Translations under genes and position numbers: made by a program
NCBI GenBank assembly: GCA_002508635.1
Contig: DACO01000081.1
Location: 1,005 to 13,655, forward strand
Direction of reading: 5' to 3'
Source: Methanolobus sp. UBA118
GTDB taxonomy: Archaea; Halobacteriota; Methanosarcinia; Methanosarcinales; Methanosarcinaceae
DNA length: 12,651 nucleotides
Notes under the pieces: generated by a model
Databases searched by the model: none
The model's input: the letters and a program-made list of their open reading frames with translations, nothing else
Told to the model about the DNA's origin: nothing
Part shown: one piece after another, positions 1 through 4,893 of the stretch
How positions within the stretch are numbered: position 1 is the stretch's first letter
Layout of the letters: the number at the start of each line of letters is the position of its first letter

Positions 1-25
1 TAATTACAAAATGTATATATTTCAT
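1..25 (-). CDS. possible start of a divergent gene, cut by window edge
   Basis: On the minus strand an ATG at 25-23 is preceded by TGAGGT, four bases upstream, which is a reasonable Shine-Dalgarno. Eight codons stay open to the window edge (M-K-Y-I-H-F-V-I). That is too short to name or to prove coding. It would be divergent from apgM and share its AT-rich upstream region. It could equally be chance in an AT-rich spacer. Confidence 0.2.
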
Positions 26-126
26 CGAAACCTCAAATCATAGGACCGGATAAAAATGACACCTTAATATCTTGTTTTTCAAGCATATTATTGTCTAATG
101 GTTTTTATTTATTTCTATAAATATAG
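26..126. promoter_or_regulatory. AT-rich upstream region and ribosome site of apgM
   Basis: This is AT-rich non-coding sequence. A run GTTTTTATTTATTT near 100-115 and CTATAAATATA near 115-125 are TATA-like. The first is the better placed for a transcript that includes the ribosome site. GGTGA at 126-130 is a good Shine-Dalgarno five bases before the ATG at 136, and this decides the start of apgM over the GTG at 127. No specific operator is visible. Confidence 0.45.
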
Positions 127-135
127 GTGAAAATA

Positions 136-1344
136 ATGAAATATGTAGTACTCATCGGAGATGGCATGGCAGATGAGCCACTTGAGGAGCTGGGAAATCA
201 GACTGTTCTCCAGAAGGCCAGTACACCAAACATGGATTATATTACCATGAACGGCCGGGCAGGACTTGCCCGAACTGTGCCCGAGGGACTGCCACCCGGA
301 AGTGATGTTGCCAACATGTCAATCATCGGCTATGATCCGGAGAAGTACTACTCCGGAAGAGCTCCACTTGAGGCTGCAAGCATGGGAGTGGAACTCGAAA
401 AGAATGATGTTGCATTCCGTTGCAACCTTATAACCATCAAGGATGACATCATTGCGGATCACAGCTCAGGACATATCACCAGCGAGGAATCAAAAGAACT
501 GATCGAAAGTATCGACTCTGCCCTTGGTGATGAAAATTTCAGTTTTTATCCGGGAATCAGCTACCGCCACTTAATGATAGCAAAAAACGGCCTTGGAGCA
601 GATACCGAGTGCACTCCGCCCCATGACGTAATTGACGAGAGCAGGCATGACCACATGCCACGGGGAAAAGACAGCGAGATCATAGCAGAATTGACAGAGA
701 GATCTATGGGATTACTGAAAGACCATCCTGTCAACAAAAAGAGAATAGAAGAAGGTAAGAATCCCGGAAACTCCATATGGCTCTGGGGTCAGGGATATGC
801 GCCTGCATTTACTCCTTTTGAGAAACTCTACGGACTGAACGGGGCAATAATATCAGCAGTAGACCTTGTAAAGGGAATCGGAATCTATGCAGGACTTGAC
901 GTTGTCGAGGTTCCCGGTGCCACGGGATATCTGGATACTAACTATAAGGGTAAGGCCGAGTACGCCATGGATGCCCTGAAGGATCACGATTTTGTCTTTG
1001 TTCACGTGGAAGCACCCGATGAGGCGGGGCATATGGGAGACATGCAGGCCAAGATACAGGCCATCGAGGACTTTGATGAAAAGGTCGTGGGTACTGTGCT
1101 TGAAGCCGCAAAGAAATACGAGGAGGATGTCACCATAATGGTGCTGCCGGACCACCCAACCCCCATAGCACTCAGGACACACACATCCGTACCCATCCCA
1201 TTTGCCGTCTACTCCACTGTCGAAGATAAGCCGGACGATGCAAAGGCCTTTGATGAAGAATCTGTCAAAATGGGTTCATTAGGCACTGTTTATGCGGCCG
1301 ATCTGGTGGGCAAGTTGATAGATCTGTCAAAGAAATATGAGTGA
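136..1344 (+). CDS. apgM: 2,3-bisphosphoglycerate-independent phosphoglycerate mutase, archaeal type
   Basis: Interconverts 3-phosphoglycerate and 2-phosphoglycerate in glycolysis and gluconeogenesis, in the cytoplasm, without the 2,3-bisphosphoglycerate cofactor. The protein is 402 residues, the usual length of the archaeal family within the alkaline phosphatase superfamily. Visible motifs are the N-terminal metal site IGDGMAD (residues 7-13), the segment GSDVANMSIIGYDP (55-68) carrying the probable nucleophile Ser62, the metal-binding HVEAPDEAGHMGD segment in the second half, and LPDHPTP with THTS close after it. The ATG at 136 is preferred to the in-frame GTG at 127 because GGTGA lies five bases upstream of the ATG and overlaps the GTG. 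It appears monocistronic, with a hairpin and T-run just after the stop. The family assignment is secure. Confidence 0.96.
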   Translation: MKYVVLIGDGMADEPLEELGNQTVLQKASTPNMDYITMNGRAGLARTVPEGLPPGSDVANMSIIGYDPEKYYSGRAPLEAASMGVELEKNDVAFRCNLITIKDDIIADHSSGHITSEESKELIESIDSALGDENFSFYPGISYRHLMIAKNGLGADTECTPPHDVIDESRHDHMPRGKDSEIIAELTERSMGLLKDHPVNKKRIEEGKNPGNSIWLWGQGYAPAFTPFEKLYGLNGAIISAVDLVKGIGIYAGLDVVEVPGATGYLDTNYKGKAEYAMDALKDHDFVFVHVEAPDEAGHMGDMQAKIQAIEDFDEKVVGTVLEAAKKYEEDVTIMVLPDHPTPIALRTHTSVPIPFAVYSTVEDKPDDAKAFDEESVKMGSLGTVYAADLVGKLIDLSKKYE

Positions 1345-1369
1345 TCCTGCCCTGACAGGTCATTATATA

Positions 1370-1400
1370 AGGAGCATTGCTCCTGCTAATTAATTTTTTG
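1370..1400 (+). terminator. apgM terminator: hairpin plus T-run
   Basis: AGGAGC (1370-1375), a three-base loop ATT and GCTCCT (1379-1384) form a six-pair stem. TTAATTTTTTG follows at about 1390-1400. It starts 26 bases after the apgM stop and ahead of the hsp20 promoter, so it fits a terminator for apgM. Archaea can terminate on the T-run alone. Confidence 0.55.
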
Positions 1401-1407
1401 AATCAAT

Positions 1408-1416
1408 CTTAAATAG
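1408..1416 (+). promoter_or_regulatory. candidate TATA box of the small heat-shock gene
   Basis: CTTAAATAG is a plausible archaeal TATA box. It would place the transcript start near 1435-1440, giving a leader of about 50 bases that coincides with the hairpin at 1437-1469. I saw no close match to the CTAAC-N5-GTTAG palindrome that I recall for an archaeal heat-shock regulator. Confidence 0.45.
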
Positions 1417-1436
1417 TCTCAGTCATAATAGGTGCA

Positions 1437-1469
1437 TTGTGGGTAAAATGGGAGTTCAGCCCACCACAA
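1437..1469 (+). promoter_or_regulatory. hairpin in the hsp20 5' leader
   Basis: TTGTGG (1437-1442) pairs with CCACAA (1464-1469). TGGG (1449-1452) pairs with CCCA (1460-1463), stacked directly inside, leaving a six-base bulge (1443-1448) and a seven-base loop. The ten-pair structure fills most of the predicted leader and ends four bases before the ribosome site at 1473-1478. A role in heat-responsive translation or mRNA stability is inference. Confidence 0.4.
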
Positions 1470-1486
1470 AATGAGGAGTGATGAAT

Positions 1487-1945
1487 ATGAGATATGGTTT
1501 AACACGCTGGAGCCCTGCCTCCAGATCGGTATGGGATCCAATGGAAGAGTTAAGCAGAATGGAGAACCGTCTTTCAGAGATGTTCGGTGAAGGCGAAAGA
1601 GGCAGCTGGATGGATTTTGAGACACTTCATCCGCTTGTGGATGTAAAAGAGGAAGATAAGGATATTGTTGTGAAGACGGATCTTCCCGGTGTCAGCAAGG
1701 AGGATGTGGATATCAATATCAAAGGTGACAGGATATGGATCACCGCCAATACCCACAGGGAAGCCGAGGAAGAAAAGGAAGGCTATTCCATGAAGGAACG
1801 CTCTTTCAAGAGGTTTGCACGTTCGTTCAGCCTGCCTGCAAATGTCACTGAAGAAGGTGCAAAGGCCAAACTGGAGGACGGAGTGCTCACTGTGACACTT
1901 CCGAAGTCACAGCTTGAGGAAAAGCAAAAAATCATGATAGAATAA
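1487..1945 (+). CDS. small heat-shock protein, Hsp20/alpha-crystallin family
   Basis: An ATP-independent holdase chaperone that binds unfolding proteins and forms oligomers in the cytoplasm. The protein is 152 residues. A short variable N-terminal arm (DPMEELSRMENRLSEMF) is followed by an alpha-crystallin domain from about residue 47, with VDVKEEDKDIVVKTDLPGV, the A-x-x-x-x-GVL motif as AKLEDGVLTVTLPK, and a C-terminal I-x-I motif (IMI) used in oligomer assembly. GAGGAGTGAT at 1473-1482 matches the anti-Shine-Dalgarno and gives best spacing to the ATG at 1487; the GTG at 1478 and ATG at 1481 overlap or crowd it. The gene stands alone with its own TATA box and a structured leader, suggesting separate stress control. 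Confidence 0.95.
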   Translation: MRYGLTRWSPASRSVWDPMEELSRMENRLSEMFGEGERGSWMDFETLHPLVDVKEEDKDIVVKTDLPGVSKEDVDINIKGDRIWITANTHREAEEEKEGYSMKERSFKRFARSFSLPANVTEEGAKAKLEDGVLTVTLPKSQLEEKQKIMIE

Positions 1946-1973
1946 TCCGGTCTTGCCGATATACGTAAAAACA

Positions 1974-1993
1974 TTTACTTTATTTTATTTTTT
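1974..1993 (+). terminator. T-rich terminator after the small heat-shock gene
   Basis: A T-rich stretch (TTTACTTTATTTTATTTTTT) begins 29 bases after the hsp20 stop. Runs of T alone can end transcription in archaea. No strong hairpin comes before it. Confidence 0.45.
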
Positions 1994-2023
1994 AAATGCT
2001 TTGAACTGAGCTGAAGGCATTTA
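1993..2023. terminator. ten-pair inverted repeat downstream of the C/D sRNA
   Basis: TAAATGCTTT (1993-2002) pairs with AAGGCATTTA (2014-2023), with one G-U pair if transcribed rightward, around an 11-base loop. It sits five bases beyond the 3' end of the minus-strand sRNA and immediately after the hsp20 T-run. It may be a terminator or 3'-end barrier for either transcript. The role is inference. Confidence 0.35.
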
Positions 2024-2028
2024 TTGTT

Positions 2029-2090
2029 GCGGCATCAGTAAGAGTTATCATCATACTTTGCTCAGTGGGGGTAACTATCATCATCGCCGC
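2029..2090 (-). ncRNA. C/D box small guide RNA (2'-O-methylation guide)
   Basis: Read on the minus strand, all elements of an archaeal C/D sRNA are present in order. They are box C ATGATGA (2084-2078), a 12-base guide (2077-2066), box D' CTGA (2065-2062), a 7-base spacer, box C' ATGATGA (2054-2048), a 9-base second guide region (2047-2039) and box D CTGA (2038-2035). The flanks GCGGCG (2090-2085) and TGCCGC (2034-2029) form a six-pair terminal stem with one G-U pair next to the boxes. The length of 62 bases is typical. Such RNAs assemble with L7Ae, Nop5 and fibrillarin and direct 2'-O-methylation of the nucleotide paired five bases upstream of D or D'. The D' guide is complementary to TGGGGGTAACTA, which I recall as near-identical to 23S rRNA helix 69 in archaea. 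The second guide is short and I know no target for it. Confidence 0.85.
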
Positions 2091-2111
2091 GCACTTGCTT
2101 ATGCAGATAAT

Positions 2112-2122
2112 GATATTAATAA
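2112..2122 (-). promoter_or_regulatory. candidate TATA box of the C/D sRNA
   Basis: TTATTAATATC on the minus strand is centred about 26 bases upstream of the predicted sRNA 5' end at 2090, the usual archaeal TATA-to-start distance. This suggests the sRNA has its own promoter, although read-through from the channel gene (stop at 2150) is also possible. Confidence 0.45.
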
Positions 2123-2149
2123 GCTTCTTTTGATCTCCTTTGCCAACCT

Positions 2150-2500
2150 TTATTCAAAATCTTCATTCTTCTTAGAAAGTGAATCGCAGAGAGAAATGAA
2201 CGTTTCAGCTATGACAATTACTATTGGCGCTATCAGGATGGTATATCCCAGCAATTGGAGAATGAAAGCAACAAATCTCCCGAGACCTGTTTGCGGAACT
2301 ATATCCCCGAATCCTATAGACAGAAGTGTAGTTGAAGCCCAGAAGATACTTGGAGGAATTGTGGTAAAACCACCGGCTGCTCCTTCTACAAAATATATAA
2401 GGATACCCGATAGTACTGTCAGGAACAGTACTATTAAAAGAAATAGAAGTATTTTGCGACTGCTTCCAAGTAGAATTTTCTTTAATAAGTTGCAGACCAT
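2150..2500 (-). CDS. pore-only potassium channel (two-helix ion channel)
   Basis: A 116-residue membrane protein. TM1 is about residues 17-38, the pore helix about 49-60, the selectivity filter SIGFGD 61-66 (canonical TVGYGD), and TM2 about 73-98, ending in a short charged tail. This is the S5-P-S6 layout of tetrameric K+ channels. The segment before TM1 (KKILLGSSRK) resembles the S4-S5 linker of six-helix channels, and TM2 carries the IAP-x-x-I pattern seen in voltage-gated relatives. Yet no S1-S4 is encoded: upstream in frame the only residues before a TAG at about 2559 lack any start codon. It may be a natural minimal channel or a shortened voltage-type one. A TATA-like box about 25 bases upstream and no Shine-Dalgarno suggest a leaderless message. 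It is divergent from cofE. Confidence 0.85.
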   Translation of the reverse strand: MVCNLLKKILLGSSRKILLFLLIVLFLTVLSGILIYFVEGAAGGFTTIPPSIFWASTTLLSIGFGDIVPQTGLGRFVAFILQLLGYTILIAPIVIVIAETFISLCDSLSKKNEDFE

Positions 2501-2520
2501 ATGTAAAAATATAAGGATTT

Positions 2521-2529
2521 GATATAAAT
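2521..2529 (-). promoter_or_regulatory. candidate TATA box of the channel gene
   Basis: ATTTATATC on the minus strand lies about 25 bases from the ATG at 2500. No ribosome-binding sequence sits between them, which fits a leaderless or very short-leader transcript. Confidence 0.4.
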
Positions 2530-2579
2530 TAATATTGTATTCTTGTTCGTGACTCTAAAACATAGCACGATAAAACTAT

Positions 2580-2596
2580 AGAATTGCCTAAATTCT
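2580..2596. repeat. inverted repeat in the channel/cofE divergent promoter
   Basis: AGAATT (2580-2585) and AATTCT (2591-2596) are a perfect inverted repeat around GCCTA. It lies directly against the candidate cofE TATA box at 2599-2610 and so could be a regulator site. This is position-based inference only. Confidence 0.3.
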
Positions 2597-2598
2597 GA

Positions 2599-2610
2599 GG
2601 ATAAAATTAT
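2599..2610 (+). promoter_or_regulatory. candidate TATA box of cofE
   Basis: GGATAAAATTAT is TATA-like and would start transcription near 2630, leaving a short leader with GAGGA at 2636-2640, seven bases before the GTG start of cofE. Confidence 0.4.
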
Positions 2611-2647
2611 CTATTTCCAATACTGTTACTTCCCAGAGGAATGTCCT

Positions 2648-3409
2648 GTGAAGATGGAAGTTTTTACTGTTGAGAACGTACCGCTTATAAAAGAAGGGGA
2701 TGAAATCGCATCCATAATCTGCGATAACACCGATGTTTGTGATAACGACATCATAGTCATCGCTTCCACTATAGTCGCCAAGTCCGAAGGCCGGGTTTTC
2801 AGGCTGGAGGACATCGAAGCTGGCGAAAAGGCAAAAGAGATTGCTTCAAGACATGATCTAGACCCAGAATTCATACAGGCGGTCCTTGACAGAAGCAATG
2901 AAGTGCTCATGGAGTTTCCAATACTGCTTGTGGAGACAAAGAACGGACATGTTTGTATTAAGGCAGGCATTGATGAATCCAATGTTGAAGGAGGATACCT
3001 TGCAGATCTTCCCGATGACCCGGATAAAAGTGCTGAGAATATAGGGAAAGCAATGGAGAGGATCACCGGTAAGAAGGTCAGCGTCATTGTGACAGACACC
3101 AACGGCAGGGCTTTCAAGATAGGCCAGACCGGAATAGCTGTCGGCCTTTACAGAGTACACCCGATCCTGAACTGGGTAGGCAAGAAAGATCTCTTCGGGA
3201 ACGAACTGGAGATCACTCAGGAAGCCGTTGCCGATGAAGTCGCGGGCATGGCAAACCTCTTGATGGGAGAAGGAGATGGCGGATGCCCGGTCGTCATTGT
3301 AAGGGGTCTGGAACTGCGTTCCGAAGATAACACATCAGTAAAAGAGATGTACAGGAATGACAGGGAGGATCTGATAAAAAAGGGACTTCGCTGTCTCAGG
3401 GATTCCTGA
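2648..3409 (+). CDS. cofE: coenzyme F420-0:L-glutamate ligase (F420-0:gamma-glutamyl ligase)
   Basis: Adds L-glutamates to F420-0 in a GTP-dependent reaction, the late step of coenzyme F420 synthesis. F420 is the hydride carrier of methanogenesis. The protein is 253 residues, the usual length for archaeal CofE. Recognisable segments are the N-terminus MKMEVFTVENVPLIKEGD, VIASTIVAKSEGR (about 37-49), VCIKAGIDESNVE in the middle, VTDTNGRAFKIG (148-159), and NLLMGEGDGG with VVIVRGL near the end. The whole pattern matches archaeal CofE proteins from memory. GTG at 2648 is chosen as start because GAGGA ends seven bases upstream and homologues begin at the same residue; the ATG at 2654 is two codons in. 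It is convergent with the dCMP deaminase gene, and no other F420 gene is in the window. Confidence 0.95.
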   Translation: MKMEVFTVENVPLIKEGDEIASIICDNTDVCDNDIIVIASTIVAKSEGRVFRLEDIEAGEKAKEIASRHDLDPEFIQAVLDRSNEVLMEFPILLVETKNGHVCIKAGIDESNVEGGYLADLPDDPDKSAENIGKAMERITGKKVSVIVTDTNGRAFKIGQTGIAVGLYRVHPILNWVGKKDLFGNELEITQEAVADEVAGMANLLMGEGDGGCPVVIVRGLELRSEDNTSVKEMYRNDREDLIKKGLRCLRDS

Positions 3410-3410
3410 G
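3395..3410 (+). terminator. hairpin over the cofE stop codon
   Basis: CTCAGG (3395-3400), loop GATT and CCTGAG (3405-3410) form a perfect six-pair hairpin that contains the stop codon TGA at 3407-3409. AT-rich sequence (TAATTATTTAAATATT) follows. It is likely the 3' end signal of cofE and may also act on leftward transcription. Confidence 0.5.
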
Positions 3411-3429
3411 AAGTATGATACTAATTATT

Positions 3430-3453
3430 TAAATATTCAGAATGGAATATTTA
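3430..3453 (-). terminator. hairpin over the dCMP deaminase stop codon
   Basis: TAAATATTC (3430-3438) and GAATATTTA (3445-3453) form a nine-pair perfect inverted repeat with a six-base loop. It includes the deaminase stop codon at 3439-3437. It lies 19 bases beyond the cofE hairpin, so it could serve both converging transcripts. Confidence 0.5.
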
Positions 3454-3886
3454 CTACTTCAACATCCGCATCGGCAAAGAAATCCAGCGCATCCGTATCC
3501 GGATATGGCTGTATGTAAACCACTTTTTTGATGTTGGAGTTAATTATCATCTTTGCACACAGTATGCATGGCTGATGTGTGCAGTAAAGAGTTGCAAAAT
3601 CAGTACTAACACCGTGTATTGCAGCCTGTATGATGGCGTTTTGCTCTGCGTGGACCGCCCGGCATTTCTCGTGACGGGTACCGGACTCTATATTGTTCTG
3701 CTGTCTTATGCAACCTATATCCAGACAATGTTCCATATTGCGCGGTGCACCGTTATAGCCTGTGGAAAGGATCCTTTTGTCCCTCGCAATCACAGCACCT
3801 ACCCTGTTCCTCAGGCATGTGGAACGTTTGGCAACAACAGTGGCGATCTCAAGAAAATATTCGTCAATGCTGGGTCTGTCGGTCAT
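3437..3886 (-). CDS. dCMP deaminase (deoxycytidylate deaminase family)
   Basis: Probably deaminates dCMP to dUMP, the precursor of dTMP, in the cytoplasm. The 149-residue protein shows the zinc site of the cytidine/deoxycytidylate deaminase fold: His79-Ala-Glu81 (catalytic Glu81) and Pro106-Cys107-x-x-Cys110. The STGYNGAPR segment (41-49) and the Cys54/Cys59/Cys75 cluster are typical of dCMP deaminases, whose extra cysteines and histidines can hold a second zinc. The length matches the family. There is no Shine-Dalgarno before the ATG; a strong TATA box about 28 bases upstream suggests a leaderless message. It is divergent from secF and convergent with cofE. A ComEB-like or related nucleotide deaminase is the main alternative name. 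Confidence 0.92.
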   Translation of the reverse strand: MTDRPSIDEYFLEIATVVAKRSTCLRNRVGAVIARDKRILSTGYNGAPRNMEHCLDIGCIRQQNNIESGTRHEKCRAVHAEQNAIIQAAIHGVSTDFATLYCTHQPCILCAKMIINSNIKKVVYIQPYPDTDALDFFADADVEVVNIPF

Positions 3887-3908
3887 CGCTTAAGAGAGAC
3901 AGTAAGTA

Positions 3909-3919
3909 GTATATATAAG
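3909..3919. promoter_or_regulatory. shared TATA element between dCMP deaminase and secF
   Basis: GTATATATAAG is nearly symmetric. Read leftward as CTTATATATAC it is an excellent TATA box about 28 bases from the deaminase ATG at 3886. Read rightward it could start secF transcription near 3940, giving a leader of about 50 bases. A second rightward candidate, CTTTATTAA at about 3942-3950, is also possible. Confidence 0.5.
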
Positions 3920-3990
3920 TTGTAGTGTATGGATTGACAACTACTTTATTAACAACGGGAGATTTTGAAAATAATTATGGAGTCTTTAAA

Positions 3991-4893
3991 ATGGAAGTCG
4001 GTTTGACTGAACGCCTGGATTCGTTTGTAAGAAATCACAGCGATCGCCAGCTTGCGACAATACCGCTTGCCATATTCCTTGTATCGATAGTTGTACTTGG
4101 AATAGTGTTTGTAAGCAGTGGCGCACCTGTGAAACTCGGAATGGAGTTTGAGGGAGGAACACAGATATCGGTAGCAAGCCAGGAAACTGCCGCATCCCTT
4201 GAACAGAAGTATGCCGACTATCCGATAGTTGACGCCCGACAGGCCGGGTCGCGTGTGATCATGCAGTTCGGGCCAATGGACAATGAACAGCAGAGCGAGC
4301 TTGTACGGGATGTGACATCCACCTATTCCAGTGTTGAGATCAAACAGGTAGGACCGGTATACGGAGCAAGCCTGCAGCAACAGGCCGTACAGGCTGTAAT
4401 AATATCTTTCATAGGAATGGCCCTTGTGGTATTCCTGATATTCAAGACATTCGTACCGTCGGTAGCGGTCGTACTCTCCGCGCTTTCCGACATACTGATA
4501 GCAGCAGCATTTATGAACGTGGCAGGCATCGAGCTGTCCCTTGGTACAGTTGCAGCCCTGCTTATGCTGATCGGTTATTCTGTGGACAGTGACATACTGC
4601 TCACAACAAGAGTGCTAAAGCGCAGAGGAACACCCCAGGAGAACATCTCAAACGCAATGCACACAGGTATCACGATGACAACGACAACACTTGCAGCACT
4701 TGTTGTAATGTACCTGGTTTCCACATACTCATATGTGCTCAGTCCGTCCCTCACGCAGATAAACCTGCTCTCGGACATATCCATTGTACTGATATTCGGA
4801 CTGCTGGCAGATCTTATGAATACATGGTTGCTTAACACATCGATCCTGAGATGGTATGCAGGTAATCAGGGATCAAGGAGGCGAAAGGCATGA
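3991..4893 (+). CDS. secF: protein translocase subunit SecF
   Basis: An RND-type membrane subunit that, with SecD, assists late steps of export through the Sec channel. In bacteria this uses the proton gradient; archaea have SecDF without SecA. The protein is 300 residues. TM1 is about residues 20-43, followed by GMEFEGGTQ (about 50-58) opening the external domain, then five helices from about residue 128. The signature GYSVDSDILLTTRV (about 194-207) holds the conserved acidic residues of the central helix. The ATG at 3991 is chosen because GGAG at 3979-3982 is eight bases upstream. An in-frame GTG at 3925 would add 22 residues of non-SecF sequence lying in the promoter region. Its stop overlaps the secD start as ATGA. 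The secF-before-secD order is the archaeal arrangement. Confidence 0.95.
   Translation: MEVGLTERLDSFVRNHSDRQLATIPLAIFLVSIVVLGIVFVSSGAPVKLGMEFEGGTQISVASQETAASLEQKYADYPIVDARQAGSRVIMQFGPMDNEQQSELVRDVTSTYSSVEIKQVGPVYGASLQQQAVQAVIISFIGMALVVFLIFKTFVPSVAVVLSALSDILIAAAFMNVAGIELSLGTVAALLMLIGYSVDSDILLTTRVLKRRGTPQENISNAMHTGITMTTTTLAALVVMYLVSTYSYVLSPSLTQINLLSDISIVLIFGLLADLMNTWLLNTSILRWYAGNQGSRRRKA

Noticed and set aside
2058..2522. A 154-codon plus-strand open frame opposite the channel gene.
   Set aside because: The reverse strand encodes clear channel helices and filter; the plus-strand translation has no recognisable motif, and its start lies inside the sRNA.
2626..3117. A 163-codon minus-strand open frame over cofE.
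   Set aside because: Serine-rich shadow of a strongly recognised CofE coding sequence.
3925..3990. A 22-codon N-terminal extension of SecF from GTG at 3925.
   Set aside because: It covers promoter-like sequence, lacks a ribosome site, and the ATG at 3991 has GGAG at good spacing and fits SecF length.
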